Source: T1Sed10-7 sp047921175 | GTDB taxonomy: Bacteria; Actinomycetota; Nitriliruptoria; Nitriliruptorales; Nitriliruptoraceae | NCBI GenBank assembly: GCA_047921175.1 | Contig: JBLRWQ010000004.1 | Location: forward strand, 6,562-70,561 | Direction of reading: 5' to 3' | Length of the DNA stretch: 64,000 nt | Shown: positions 1 through 8,352 of the stretch, piece after piece | Layout: each line of letters begins with the position of its first letter | Numbering within the stretch: position 1 is the first letter of the stretch | The notes under the pieces: model-generated | Database searches by the model: none | What the model was told of the DNA's origin: nothing | Seen by the model: only the letters and a program-made list of their open reading frames with translations | Translations under genes and position numbers: made by a program

Positions 1-193
1 GGGGACCCGACAGCAGGACGTGGTCGGCGGCCTGGCCGCGCTGGCGGGCACCCACCAGGACCAGCTCGAGCTGGCGCCGGACCCGGTCCTGCCCGATGAA
101 CTCCTCCAGGCGTGCGGGACGCAGGCTGGCATCGAGGTGGTCCTCCCCGGACCGGGCCTCGGGGCCGAGCAGCTCGCGGTCCGGTCCGCTCAT
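1..193 (-). CDS. ruvB: Holliday junction branch-migration helicase RuvB (5' end only)
   Basis: Only the first 64 codons lie in the window; the gene runs off the left edge. The translation has the RuvB N-terminus (LRPARLEEFIGQDRV), which precedes the AAA+ ATPase core that drives branch migration of RuvA-bound Holliday junctions. The ATG at 193 overlaps the ruvA stop in an ATGA tetranucleotide, so RuvB is translationally coupled as the third gene of ruvC-ruvA-ruvB. Walker motifs are beyond the edge. Identification rests on the N-terminal signature plus gene order and is secure. Confidence 0.93.
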   Translation of the reverse strand, partial: MSGPDRELLGPEARSGEDHLDASLRPARLEEFIGQDRVRRQLELVLVGARQRGQAADHVLLSGP

Positions 194-798
194 CGGCCGC
201 CCGCTCCCCCGAGGTGGCGCAGCGCCGCGCGCAGGAGCGTGGCCGTGTCCGCCACCTCGACGTCGGCGACCGCACCCAGCGCCGCGGTCACCTCAGCGGC
301 GGAGTAGCCGAGCGCGAGCAGGGCGTCACGGACCTCGGCGGCGAGGTCCTCGCCTGCGACCGGGGTGCCGCCGGTGGCCGCCGGGCCCGCCAGCACCGGC
401 ACGGCACCGACCTTGTCCTTCAGCTCCAGCACGAGCCGCTTGGCGAGCTTGGGGCCCACCCCGGGGATGGCCGTCAGGGTGGTCGCGTCCTCCCCGGCCA
501 GGGCCGTGCGCAGCACCTCGGGGCGGTGGGTGGCCAGGGCCGCGAGCGCCAGCTTGGGGCCGACCCCGGCCGCGGTCAGCAGCAGCTCGAACAGCCGCAG
601 CTCGGGCTCGCTGCCGAAGCCGTACAGGGTCATGGACTCCTCGCGGACCTGCAGGGAGGTGTGCAGGGTCAGCGGCTCGCCCCGGGGCGGGACGTCGGTG
701 CCGGGGGTGATATGGACCAGGTAGCCGACCCCGTGGACGTCCACGACCACGCCGGTCGTCGTCCGCTCGACCACGCTGCCGGACAGCCGGGCGATCAT
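190..798 (-). CDS. ruvA: Holliday junction DNA-binding protein RuvA
   Basis: RuvA binds Holliday junctions as a tetramer and loads RuvB. At 202 aa it has the usual length. The N-terminal OB fold begins MIARLSGSVVER. The central helix-hairpin-helix pair is visible as LLTAAGVGPKLALAAL and TAIPGVGPKLAKRLVLELKD. The C-terminal RuvB-binding domain starts around ALLALGYSAAEV near residue 155. It overlaps the stop of ruvC (ATGA at 795-798) and the start of ruvB (ATGA at 190-193), so the three genes form a tightly coupled operon read from the SOS-box promoter upstream of ruvC. Confidence 0.97.
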   Translation of the reverse strand: MIARLSGSVVERTTTGVVVDVHGVGYLVHITPGTDVPPRGEPLTLHTSLQVREESMTLYGFGSEPELRLFELLLTAAGVGPKLALAALATHRPEVLRTALAGEDATTLTAIPGVGPKLAKRLVLELKDKVGAVPVLAGPAATGGTPVAGEDLAAEVRDALLALGYSAAEVTAALGAVADVEVADTATLLRAALRHLGGAGGR

Positions 799-1418
799 CG
801 GCGTGACCCGCCGGCGGGGGGCAGCAGCCCGCGCGCCGCCAGGTGGGCCTCCCAGCCGCCGCGAGACTGTCGTACCGCGGCACCGGCCGCCGCCTGGAGC
901 TCGGTCGCGGCGGGCGTCCCGGCGACCACCGCGGCGAGGCGGCCGCGGGCGAGGTGGGTGAGCGCGACGGCCAGGGCGTCCGCGACGTCGGCGGGCCGGG
1001 GTACGCCCGCCAGCCGGAGCTGCGCGGTGACGAGCCGGGCGACCGCGTCCTTGTCGGCGTCGCCAGCGCCGGCCACGGTCAGCTTCACGTCGCTCGGGCT
1101 GTAGGACGCCACCGGCACGCCCGCGCGTGCCGCCGCGAGCAGCGCGACCCCGGCGGCCTGACCGGTGGCCATGGCGGTGCGCACGTTCGAGGAGAACAGG
1201 ACCCGCTCCACCGCGACGGCGTCCGGCCGGTGGTCGTCGATCGTGGCGACGATCGCGTCGTGGATCGCGAGCAGGCGCTGCTCGAGGGGACGCTCGCGGT
1301 CGGTGCGCACGCAGTCCTGGTGGACGAGCTCGGGCCGGCTGACGGGGCCACGCACCAGGCCGAGCCCGCAGCGGGTCAGGCCGGGGTCGATCCCCAGCAC
1401 GACGACCGGTGCGGACAC
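795..1418 (-). CDS. ruvC: Holliday junction endonuclease RuvC
   Basis: RuvC resolves Holliday junctions left by RuvAB. It is 207 aa from a GTG start. Acidic catalytic residues are visible: Asp11 (VLGIDPGL), Glu71 (AVAVERVLFSSN), and Asp144 and Asp147 (RPADVADALAVAL). The reading frame is open far upstream, but the family N-terminus and a GGAG six bases before the GTG at 1418 fix the start. Homology ends near residue 165 and a low-complexity Ala/Gly tail of about 40 residues follows. First gene of ruvCAB; a -10 box and an SOS-type palindrome lie 24-46 bp upstream. Confidence 0.96.
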   Translation of the reverse strand: MSAPVVVLGIDPGLTRCGLGLVRGPVSRPELVHQDCVRTDRERPLEQRLLAIHDAIVATIDDHRPDAVAVERVLFSSNVRTAMATGQAAGVALLAAARAGVPVASYSPSDVKLTVAGAGDADKDAVARLVTAQLRLAGVPRPADVADALAVALTHLARGRLAAVVAGTPAATELQAAAGAAVRQSRGGWEAHLAARGLLPPAGGSRR

Positions 1419-1441
1419 GGCGGCTCCGAGCACCTCGAGGA

Positions 1442-1464
1442 CGAACAGGCGTTCGCAGACCCTA
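1442..1464 (-). promoter_or_regulatory. ruvCAB promoter with LexA-type SOS box
   Basis: At 1442-1455 lies CGAACAGGCGTTCG, an exact match to the actinobacterial LexA core CGAAC-N4-GTTCG. On the minus strand a -10-like TAGGGT occupies 1464-1459 just upstream, so the palindrome would cover the transcription start region, where a repressor would block initiation. Placement 24 bp before the ruvC GTG and the known SOS control of ruv genes in actinobacteria support the call. No clear -35 hexamer is visible. Confidence 0.82.
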
Positions 1465-1509
1465 CCACCGTCCCCGCCTGTCGCCGCGCAGCCGTCACCG
1501 GACCGGAAC

Positions 1510-2268
1510 TCACGCCTCCAGCGCGTCCAGCAGCTCCGCGTCGATGTCGTAGTTGGCGTAGACCTCCTGGACGTCGTCGTTGTCGTCCAGGGCGTCGAGC
1601 AGACGCAGGACCTTGGCGGCCTCACCCTCGTCGGTGATCGGCACGGTGGTCGTCGGCACCATGGTGGAGCCGGCGTCCAGCACCCGGTGGCCCGCCTCCT
1701 CCAGCGCCGAGCGCAGCCCGATGACGTCCGTCGGCTCGCACCAGGCGGTGAAGACGTCACCGTCGCGCTCCAGATCCTCCATGCCGGCCTCGAGCCCGAC
1801 CAGCAGCAGCTCGTCCTCGTCCGCACCGGCCGCCTCGATGACGACCTGGCCGCGACGGGTGAAGAGGAACGACACGCTGCCGGGCTCCGCGAGGCTGCCA
1901 CCGGCGCGGGTGAAGGCGCTGCGCACGTCGGAGGCGGCCCGGTTGCGGTTGTCGGTCAGCACGTCCACGAGCACCGCGATCCCGCCGGGCGCGTAGCCCT
2001 CGTAGGTGGCGGTCTCGTAGGCCGCCGCACCGTCGAGCTCCCCGGCACCGCGCTTGCAGGCCCGTTCGATGTTGTCCTTGGGCACATCGGCGTCGCGGGC
2101 CTTCTGGACCGCGAGCGCCAGCGACGGGCTGCCCTCGGGGTCGGCGCTGCCGGCCTCCCGGGCGGCGGACTCGATGGCGCGGATCAGCTTCGCGAACTGC
2201 TTGCCGCGCTTCTTGTCCTGGGCCGCCTTGCGGTGCTTGATGTTGGCCCACTTGCTGTGACCCGCCAC
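1510..2268 (-). CDS. yebC: YebC/PmpR family protein (TACO1 homologue)
   Basis: 252 aa, full length for the family, starting MAGHSKWANIKHRKAAQDKK, the near-invariant YebC N-terminus, from a GTG preceded by AAGGAGG. All three alpha/beta domains are present (for example NRNRAASDVRSAFTRAGG and the acidic C-terminus DALDDNDDVQEVYANYDID). Members have been described as transcription regulators and, more recently, as factors that ease ribosome stalling at proline-rich stretches; which role holds here cannot be read from sequence. It sits 91 bp upstream of ruvC on the same strand, as in many bacteria. A -10-like TACCAT lies at 2306-2301. Confidence 0.97.
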   Translation of the reverse strand: MAGHSKWANIKHRKAAQDKKRGKQFAKLIRAIESAAREAGSADPEGSPSLALAVQKARDADVPKDNIERACKRGAGELDGAAAYETATYEGYAPGGIAVLVDVLTDNRNRAASDVRSAFTRAGGSLAEPGSVSFLFTRRGQVVIEAAGADEDELLLVGLEAGMEDLERDGDVFTAWCEPTDVIGLRSALEEAGHRVLDAGSTMVPTTTVPITDEGEAAKVLRLLDALDDNDDVQEVYANYDIDAELLDALEA

Positions 2269-2338
2269 GGGGGCCTCCTTGCAGGTGCGATGGGCGGCGC
2301 ATGGTAGCCGCGGCGGTCCGCGGCCCCCCGGGTACGGG

Positions 2339-3385
2339 TCAGGGCCGGATGGCCGCGTAGCCGCGGGCGATGACCTCCGCCACCGCGGTGCGCGTGGGCT
2401 CGTCGCAGAAGGCCGCCTGCAGGGCCTCGTCGGTGAGCTCCTCGAGGTCCTCGAGCCCCCACCCGAAGGCCTCGACGCCCCCGCGCAGCTCGTCGGTCAG
2501 GGTGACCCCGCTCATCAGCCGGTTGTCGGTGGAGAGGGTGACCGGGAAGCCGGCGCTGCGCAGCCGCTGGACGGGATGGTCGGCGTAGCTCGGGGCGACC
2601 CCGGTGTGCAGGTTCGAGGTGGGACAGACCTCCAGGGTGATGCCCTCCTCCAGCACCCGCCGGGCGATCGCGCCCGGGGTGCCGTCGGCACCGAGATCCT
2701 CGACCACGCGCACGCCGTGCCCGAGCCGCTCCGCCCCCTGGTCGAGGGCGTCGGCGATCGAGGCCGGGCCGTCGGCCTCCCCGGCGTGCAGGGTGACGTG
2801 CAGCCCGGCGGCCCGGGCGGCGGCGAGCGCCGACGCGTGCCGGGCGGCGGGGTACCCGAGCTCCGGGCCCGCCAGGTCCACCCCGACCACCGGCAGCCCC
2901 CGGTCGCGCGCACGGATCGCCGCGGCGACGACCTCGTCGGCGCGGTCACCGTTGCGCATGGCACAGACCAGCATCCTGAGCTCGATCGTGGCCGGCGCCG
3001 CGGCGAAGCCGGCCGCCCACGCGTCCAGCACCTCATCCAGCGTGCACCCGCCGCTGGTCGACAGCTCCGGGGCGTAGCGGACCTCGGCGTAGACGACCCC
3101 GTCGGCGTCGAGGTCCTCGCCGCACTCCCGCGCGACCCGTGCCAGCGCCGCGGGCGTCTGCAGCACGGCGACGGTGTGCGCGAAAGCCTCCAGGTAGCGG
3201 GCGAGGTCGACCCCCCGGCCGCCCTGGAAGAACCACGCCGCCAGGGTCGCGTCGTCCACCGCCGGGAGCGCGTGGTCGACCTCGGCGGCCAGCTCCCGCA
3301 CCGTCGTCGGCCGGAGTCCACCGTCGAGGTGGTCGTGCAGCAGCACCTTGGGTGCGCGGCGCACCAGGTCCTCGGTCAGCTCCAT
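2339..3385 (-). CDS. add: Adenosine deaminase
   Basis: Deaminates adenosine/deoxyadenosine to inosine in purine salvage. 348 aa, normal length. Metal ligands His17 and His19 lie in LLHDHLDGG. Further family motifs are LHAGEADGP (catalytic Glu, ligand His), GAERLGHGVRV, EVCPTSNLHTG and LSTDNRLMSG (metal Asp). The frame is open 73 codons further upstream; the ATG at 3385 is chosen because GGAGGG precedes it at the right distance and family homology begins there. Stands alone between yebC and the M42 peptidase gene, all on the minus strand. Confidence 0.95.
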   Translation of the reverse strand: MELTEDLVRRAPKVLLHDHLDGGLRPTTVRELAAEVDHALPAVDDATLAAWFFQGGRGVDLARYLEAFAHTVAVLQTPAALARVARECGEDLDADGVVYAEVRYAPELSTSGGCTLDEVLDAWAAGFAAAPATIELRMLVCAMRNGDRADEVVAAAIRARDRGLPVVGVDLAGPELGYPAARHASALAAARAAGLHVTLHAGEADGPASIADALDQGAERLGHGVRVVEDLGADGTPGAIARRVLEEGITLEVCPTSNLHTGVAPSYADHPVQRLRSAGFPVTLSTDNRLMSGVTLTDELRGGVEAFGWGLEDLEELTDEALQAAFCDEPTRTAVAEVIARGYAAIRP

Positions 3386-3467
3386 CCGGGCTCCCTCCGG
3401 GATCGTTCCAGCCTGCCAGGGTCCAGCGGCCGCGCAGCGGCGGACGGCGGACCTGCCCCGAGCCGCG

Positions 3468-4760
3468 TCAGTCCGGTCCGGCGACGCCGTGGGGCGGCTC
3501 GCCGCGCCGGGGGGCCGGATGCGGTCCCCCGAGCTCCTCGTCGAGCTGCGGGAAGGGCTCGTTCTCGACCAGGTCCGCCGCCTCGGGATCGAAGCTCGGC
3601 TCACGCCGCACGGGCTGCACCGCGGAGGACGGGAAGCGCTCCAGCGGCCCGGTCCGGTCGGCGTCCCAGCTGCCGAAGGTCAGCGGGGTCTGCAGGTACA
3701 GGGCGACCAGCCGGGCGGTCGCCAGCAGCGAGTCGAGGTGGGTGCGCTCATGGCCGTGGGTGGCGTCGACCCCGAACCCGACCAGGGCGGCCCGGGTCTC
3801 CGCGCCGGCTTCGATCGCGGCCGCGACGTCCGAGCGGTAGAAGTGGAACACGTCCCGGTGCATCTCGAGGCCGTGCGCCCGCCCGAGCGCATCCAACCGG
3901 CGCACCAGGTGGTAGTCGAAGGGTCCCGACAGGTCCTGCATCGCGATCGTGACCCCGGTCTCGGTCGAGGCCTGGTTCGGTGCGACCACGGCGGAGTCGA
4001 TCGAGACCATCTCGGCGACGTCGTTGGCCAGCCCGCTGGAGGCGCCGTGGCCGACCTCCTCGGAGATGGTGATGAGCAGGTGCGCCCCCACCTCCAGGCT
4101 GCAGCCGGCGTCCACCACCGCCTTGAAGGCGGCCAGGGCGGCGGCCACCCCGCCCTTGTCATCGAGGTGGCGGGAGGTGACGAACCCGGACCGGGTGATG
4201 ACCGGGTAGGCGACCTGCGCGACGAAATCCCCCACCTGGATGCCGAGGTCGACCAGATCGGAGGCGGTCTGGACCTTCTCGTCCACCCGGACCTCGACGT
4301 GCTCCCAGCCGTGGGGGTGGGTGTCGATCGCGTCCCCGAACGCATGCCCGGAGGCCTTGGTCGGCAGGATCGTGCCGGTGTAGGTCCGATCGGGATCGTC
4401 GGTGAAGATGCTGACCCGGGTGCCCTCGGAGAAGCGCGAGCTGTGGGTCCCGACGGGCACGACCCTGAGCCGCCCGTTGTCCTTGAGCCGGCTGACCATC
4501 GCCCCGATCGTGTCGGTGTGGACGACCACGGCCCGGTCGAGGGTGGCGTCGTCGCTGGTACCCGGCAGGCGGGCGTCGAGCGCCCCGCGACGGGTCAGCT
4601 CGAACGCCAGGCCGATCTCCTTCAGCCGCTCGCCGACGTGCTGCATGATCACGTCGGTCCGGCCGGTCGGGCTCGGGATCCGCAGCAGCTCGAGCAGGAC
4701 CTCCTGCATCCAGGCGGTGTCGATCGTGAGGTCGGTCACGGGCGGGGGTGGTGGCGTCAT
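3468..4760 (-). CDS. M42-family metallo-aminopeptidase of the NAGGN osmolyte set
   Basis: 430 aa. Metallopeptidase motifs of the M42/M20 clan are visible: VVVHTDTIGAM (metal His), RHLDDKGGVAAAL (bridging Asp), TISEEVGHG (catalytic Glu plus ligand), and a late His in VDATHGHERTHLDS. The HTDTIGAMVSRLKDNGRL pattern resembles the subfamily that travels with N-acetylglutaminylglutamine amide synthesis genes, and the two synthesis genes are 1.7 kb away at 6437-10179. Its role there, possibly osmolyte turnover, is not established. Residues after about 365 are a charged, Pro-rich tail with no recognisable domain. ATG at 4760 is probably leaderless. Confidence 0.85.
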   Translation of the reverse strand: MTPPPPPVTDLTIDTAWMQEVLLELLRIPSPTGRTDVIMQHVGERLKEIGLAFELTRRGALDARLPGTSDDATLDRAVVVHTDTIGAMVSRLKDNGRLRVVPVGTHSSRFSEGTRVSIFTDDPDRTYTGTILPTKASGHAFGDAIDTHPHGWEHVEVRVDEKVQTASDLVDLGIQVGDFVAQVAYPVITRSGFVTSRHLDDKGGVAAALAAFKAVVDAGCSLEVGAHLLITISEEVGHGASSGLANDVAEMVSIDSAVVAPNQASTETGVTIAMQDLSGPFDYHLVRRLDALGRAHGLEMHRDVFHFYRSDVAAAIEAGAETRAALVGFGVDATHGHERTHLDSLLATARLVALYLQTPLTFGSWDADRTGPLERFPSSAVQPVRREPSFDPEAADLVENEPFPQLDEELGGPHPAPRRGEPPHGVAGPD

Positions 4761-4767
4761 GGCCGCG

Positions 4768-4773
4768 ACGCTA
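4768..4773 (-). promoter_or_regulatory. -10 box for a leaderless M42 peptidase mRNA
   Basis: TAGCGT on the minus strand ends seven bases before the M42 ATG at 4760, so transcription would begin at or next to the start codon. The first three bases are also the TAG stop of the IMPACT-family gene. No ribosome-binding sequence precedes the ATG, consistent with leaderless translation. The same hexamer is seen ahead of several other genes in the window. Confidence 0.55.
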
Positions 4774-5427
4774 GCGCGTCCTCGGGAGCGCCCGGAGCTC
4801 CCGTCCGCGGGTCACCACCGTCGCGGCGGGCACCTGGCCGGCGAGCGTGGCGACGACCTCGGCGGGAGCGTCACCGTCGGCGACGGCCACCGGGAAGCGG
4901 ACCTGCTGCGGGTCGTAGATCCCGGTGCCGACGTCGAGGTGGTGCACCCCCGCCAGCCGGTGCAGCACGTGGTCGAGGCGGCCGGCGTCCGCGAGGGGGG
5001 CCGCGACCTCGAGCAGGACGACCTCGTGGCGGATGAGGCGGGTCGCGACCGCGACCGCGTCGGACAGCGTGCCGCCGTAGGCCCGCACGAGTCCGCCGGC
5101 ACCGAGCAGGGTGCCCCCGAACCAGCGGGTCACCACCGCGACGACATCCGTCAGCCCGGCCCCGACCAGGACCGACAGCATCGGGGCGCCGGCGGTCCCG
5201 GCCGGCTCGCCGTCGTCGCTCGAGCGGTGCCGCTGCCCGTCGGGACCGAGGACCATCGCGCTGGCGTGGTGGCGGGCGTCGTGCCAGCGGGCACGCGCCG
5301 CCGCCAGCAGCTGGTTCGCCTCGTCCTCGTCCGCGACCGGGTGCAGCGTGGCCAGGAACCGGGACCGCTCGACCTCACGCTCGGCGGTGACGGGCGCGGC
5401 GATGGTGTCGAGCGGGTGGAACGGCAC
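4771..5427 (-). CDS. IMPACT/YigZ family protein
   Basis: 218 aa, the usual length for bacterial YigZ. The signature stretches are DDGEPAGTAGAPML and VTRWFGGTLLGAGGLVRAYG, followed by a C-terminal ferredoxin-like DUF1949-type domain (about residues 135-205). The family is conserved, and its biochemical role in bacteria is unclear; eukaryotic IMPACT modulates GCN2. GTG at 5427 is preceded by GGAGGTGCGCC and gives the standard N-terminus; the frame is open further upstream without homology. Stop is ten bases before the M42 start. A divergent promoter region separates it from the rhomboid gene. Confidence 0.93.
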   Translation of the reverse strand: MPFHPLDTIAAPVTAEREVERSRFLATLHPVADEDEANQLLAAARARWHDARHHASAMVLGPDGQRHRSSDDGEPAGTAGAPMLSVLVGAGLTDVVAVVTRWFGGTLLGAGGLVRAYGGTLSDAVAVATRLIRHEVVLLEVAAPLADAGRLDHVLHRLAGVHHLDVGTGIYDPQQVRFPVAVADGDAPAEVVATLAGQVPAATVVTRGRELRALPRTR

Positions 5428-5533
5428 GGCGCACCTCCGCGACGGGACCGGCGGCCGTGCGACCCTACGCGGCCGCGTGCTCCGGTGAGGAGGCCGGTAC
5501 CGTCCGGGGCCCGACGGCGATGGCGAGCAGGCG
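5428..5533. promoter_or_regulatory. Divergent promoter region (IMPACT gene / rhomboid gene)
   Basis: 106 bp between divergent genes. On the minus strand TAGGGT at 5467-5462 is a plausible -10 for the IMPACT-family gene. On the plus strand TACCGT at 5498-5503 is a plausible -10 for the rhomboid gene, giving a 5' leader of about 24 nt. No clear -35 boxes or operator palindromes are visible. Confidence 0.45.
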
Positions 5534-6481
5534 ATGCAGGACAACGGCGAGGCCACGGACCGTCCGGCCTGCTACCTGCATCCGGACCGCCCCGCCCTGC
5601 TGCGCTGCTCGCGCTGCGAGCGGCCGATCTGCGCGGACGACGCCATCGAGGCCCCGGTCGGCTACCAGTGTCCGCCCTGCGCCGAAGGTGGGCAGCCGGT
5701 CCGGCGCATGGTCGATGTCGTCCAGCACGCCCCCGCGACCCGGGTGCTGGTCGGGATCATCGCGGTGCTGTTCCTCGTGACCTCGCTCGACGTGACCGTG
5801 ACACGGCTGCTCGGCCTGGTGCCGCTGGCGGTGACCGCCGGCGGCGTCGAGGTGCTGCGGGCCGTCACCGACGTCATCCCCTTGACCGGGCTCGGCGCCA
5901 GCGTCGGCGAGCCGTGGCGGCTGCTCACCAGCGGCTTCCTGCACGCCAACCTGATGCACGTGGGCTTCAACGGCCTGCTGCTGTGGCAGCTCGGCCACCT
6001 GCTCGAACCGCTGCTCGGCCGCGGCCGTTTCCTGGCGCTGTACGCGGCCGGCCTGGCCGGCGGCAGCCTCGGGGTGATGCTGGTGTCCTGGATCTCCACC
6101 GTGGCCGGGCTGTCCGGCATCGAGCTGGCCATGCGGGTGCTGGGGGGCAACCCGTTCCAGACCACGATCGGGGCCTCCGGCGCGGTCTTCGGCCTGATGG
6201 GCGCGGCGATGGTCGTCCTGCGCTCCCGGGGCATCAACCCGTGGCGGACCTCGATCGGCACCCTCGTCGCGCTGAACCTCGTGTTGACCTTCGCGATCAC
6301 CGCCATCTCCGTCGGCGGGCACGTCGGTGGGCTGCTGGCGGGCGCCCTGGCCGGGAAGCTCCTGATGGTCGAGCGCACGCAGGCCGCGGCCCGTCGCAAC
6401 CTCGTCATCGGGCTGGCCATCGCGATGCTGCTGGCGTCAGTCGCCCTCGGTGCCCTGCTGGTGTGGACCATCACCGCGTGA
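5534..6481 (+). CDS. Rhomboid-family intramembrane serine protease with N-terminal zinc finger
   Basis: 315 aa. Residues 13-52 form a B-box-like zinc finger (CYLHPDRPALLRCSRCERPI, then CADD and CPPC). A rhomboid core of about six membrane segments follows, with the HANLMHVGFNGLLL loop, Ser215 in GASGAVFGLMG and His263 in GGHVGGLLAG, which form the Ser-His dyad. It would cleave membrane proteins within the bilayer; the substrate is unknown. Its 3' end overlaps the convergent NAGGN synthetase gene by 45 bp. The zinc-finger-rhomboid arrangement is common in actinobacteria. Confidence 0.93.
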   Translation: MQDNGEATDRPACYLHPDRPALLRCSRCERPICADDAIEAPVGYQCPPCAEGGQPVRRMVDVVQHAPATRVLVGIIAVLFLVTSLDVTVTRLLGLVPLAVTAGGVEVLRAVTDVIPLTGLGASVGEPWRLLTSGFLHANLMHVGFNGLLLWQLGHLLEPLLGRGRFLALYAAGLAGGSLGVMLVSWISTVAGLSGIELAMRVLGGNPFQTTIGASGAVFGLMGAAMVVLRSRGINPWRTSIGTLVALNLVLTFAITAISVGGHVGGLLAGALAGKLLMVERTQAAARRNLVIGLAIAMLLASVALGALLVWTITA

Positions 6482-8320
6482 CGGCGGCTCGTGGCTGCCG
6501 GTCGGCCGGTGGTCCACACCGCCGCCGGGCCGCCAGCCCCGGGGCAGCGGCCGGGTACCCGGGAAGAGCAGGTCCACGAAGCGCTCCGCGGTCGGCTGCG
6601 GTTCGTGGTTCGCGAGACCGGGGCGCTCGTTCGCCTCGATGAACACGTGCTCCGGCCGGGTCACGTCCGGGACGAGCAGGTCGAGCCCGACCACCGGGAT
6701 GTCGAGCACCTCGCTCGCCCGGACCGCGGCCGCGGCGAGCTCGGGATGCAGCCCCTCGGTCACGTCGTGGATCGTGCCGCCGGTGTGCAGGTTGGCGGTC
6801 CGCCGTACCGTGAGCTCGACCCCGGCCGGCAGCACGTCCTCCAGGTCGTGGCCGGCGTCCTCGACGGTGCGGGTGGTCTCCTCGTCGAGCGGGATCGTGG
6901 ACTCCCCCCCGGTGGCCGCCGCACGACGCCGCGAGGTCGCGGCGATGAGCTCGGCGATGGTGTGCCGCCCGGTCCCGGTCACCCGGGCCGGCAGCCGGAT
7001 GGCGGCGGCAACGACCTCGTGGTCGATCACCACGATCCTGAGATCGTCGCCGGGCACGAACCGCTCCAGCACCACGTCGGGACAGAACCGCTCCGCCAGG
7101 GCGATGGCGTGGACCAGCTCCTCCTCGCTGCGGATGCCGACGCTGATGCCCTGGCCCTGCTCGCCGCGGGCCGGCTTGACCACGATCTGGCCGTGCTCGG
7201 CCAGGAAGGCCAGATCCTCACCGTCGTGGGTGGCGAGCCGCCCGGCCGGGACCTCGAGGCCGGCGTCGGCCAGCAGGCGGCGCGTCAGCCGCTTGTCGTC
7301 GCAGCGGCTCATCGCGACCGCCGTGGTCAGCTCCGACAGCGACTCCCGCGTGTGCACGACACGACCGCCGTGCGACAGCTTCAGCAGACCGGACTCCGCA
7401 TCGGTCACCTGGACGGTGATCCCGCGCCGCAGCGCCTCGTCCGCCAGCAGGCGCGCGTACGGGTTGAGGTCGGCGATGGCCTCGGCCGGCGCGGCGGCGA
7501 ACAGCCGCTCGTTGATGGGGTTCTTGCGCTTGACGGCGAACACGGGCACCCGCACGAACCCCAGCTGCTCGTACAGCCGGATGGCGGGCTGGTTGTCGTG
7601 GACGACGGACAGGTCGAGGTAGCTGCGGCTACGGCCCTGGTAGCGCTCGGCCAGGGTCCGCACCAGCGCGCGCCCCACCCCCGGGCGGGTCGTCTGCGGG
7701 TCGACCGCCAGGCACCACAGGCTGGTGCCGCCCTCCGGGTCGTCGAACGCGACGGTGTGGTCCACGCCCGTCACGGTGCCGATGACCGCGCCGGTCCGCT
7801 GGTCCTCGGCGACGAGGTAGGTGAAGGTCTGGGTCAGCTGGTTGCGCCACAGCACCTCGGTGGGTGCGGTGACCATGCCCGTCTCCGCGTAGATGCGGTT
7901 GACGGCGTCCGCATCGGCGGCGCTGGCCATCTTGCGGACCACGATGCCCCGGACGGGATCGCGGTCGCCCCGCAGGGTGTGGAGCCACAGCCGGTAGGTG
8001 TGGCTCGGGTCGATGAACAGCTCCTGCGGAGCCTTCGCGACCGCGACGTGGGGTTCCCGCACGTACATGCAGATGTCGCGCCGCCCCGGCTCCTCCCGGG
8101 CCACCTCGGCGATGAGGCGCTCGTGGTCGGCGAAGGTCTGGCCGAACAGCAGCCGGCCCCAGCCGCACTCGAGCACCACGTCCGGCCGAACCCGCCGTGC
8201 CGCCGGCTCGCCCTGGTCCTCCCAGGGACGGGTGGACAGGGTCTGCTCCCGGTCCGTGACCGGGGCCCGCCGGGGCGAGCGCTGGCGGCGGGACTCGCGG
8301 TCCTCGGGCGTCGCGGGCAT
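6437..8320 (-). CDS. ngg: N-acetylglutaminylglutamine synthetase (GNAT + ATP-grasp)
   Basis: 627 aa bifunctional enzyme. Residues about 110-260 are a GNAT acetyltransferase (LWCLAVDPQTTRPGVGRALV, VVHDNQPAIRLYEQLGF). Residues about 290-590 are an ATP-grasp ligase (VVKPARGEQGQGISVGI, VLERFVPGDDLRIVVID, VFIEANERPGL). This fusion is the family that makes the N-acetyl-Gln-Gln dipeptide, which AsnO then amidates to the osmoprotectant NAGGN. The ATG at 8320 follows AGGAGG and lies 32 bp after asnO on the same strand, so the two form an operon. The last 30 or so residues are a polar tail overlapping the rhomboid gene antisense. Confidence 0.93.
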   Translation of the reverse strand: MPATPEDRESRRQRSPRRAPVTDREQTLSTRPWEDQGEPAARRVRPDVVLECGWGRLLFGQTFADHERLIAEVAREEPGRRDICMYVREPHVAVAKAPQELFIDPSHTYRLWLHTLRGDRDPVRGIVVRKMASAADADAVNRIYAETGMVTAPTEVLWRNQLTQTFTYLVAEDQRTGAVIGTVTGVDHTVAFDDPEGGTSLWCLAVDPQTTRPGVGRALVRTLAERYQGRSRSYLDLSVVHDNQPAIRLYEQLGFVRVPVFAVKRKNPINERLFAAAPAEAIADLNPYARLLADEALRRGITVQVTDAESGLLKLSHGGRVVHTRESLSELTTAVAMSRCDDKRLTRRLLADAGLEVPAGRLATHDGEDLAFLAEHGQIVVKPARGEQGQGISVGIRSEEELVHAIALAERFCPDVVLERFVPGDDLRIVVIDHEVVAAAIRLPARVTGTGRHTIAELIAATSRRRAAATGGESTIPLDEETTRTVEDAGHDLEDVLPAGVELTVRRTANLHTGGTIHDVTEGLHPELAAAAVRASEVLDIPVVGLDLLVPDVTRPEHVFIEANERPGLANHEPQPTAERFVDLLFPGTRPLPRGWRPGGGVDHRPTGSHEPPSRGDGPHQQGTEGD

Positions 8321-8352
8321 GGCAGCCTCCTGGTGGTCGACGCCGGTGGGCG

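Noticed and set aside
2279..3952. 557-codon plus-strand frame
   Set aside because: Antisense of adenosine deaminase and the M42 peptidase, with repetitive Gly/Arg/Val/Asp composition and no recognisable domain.
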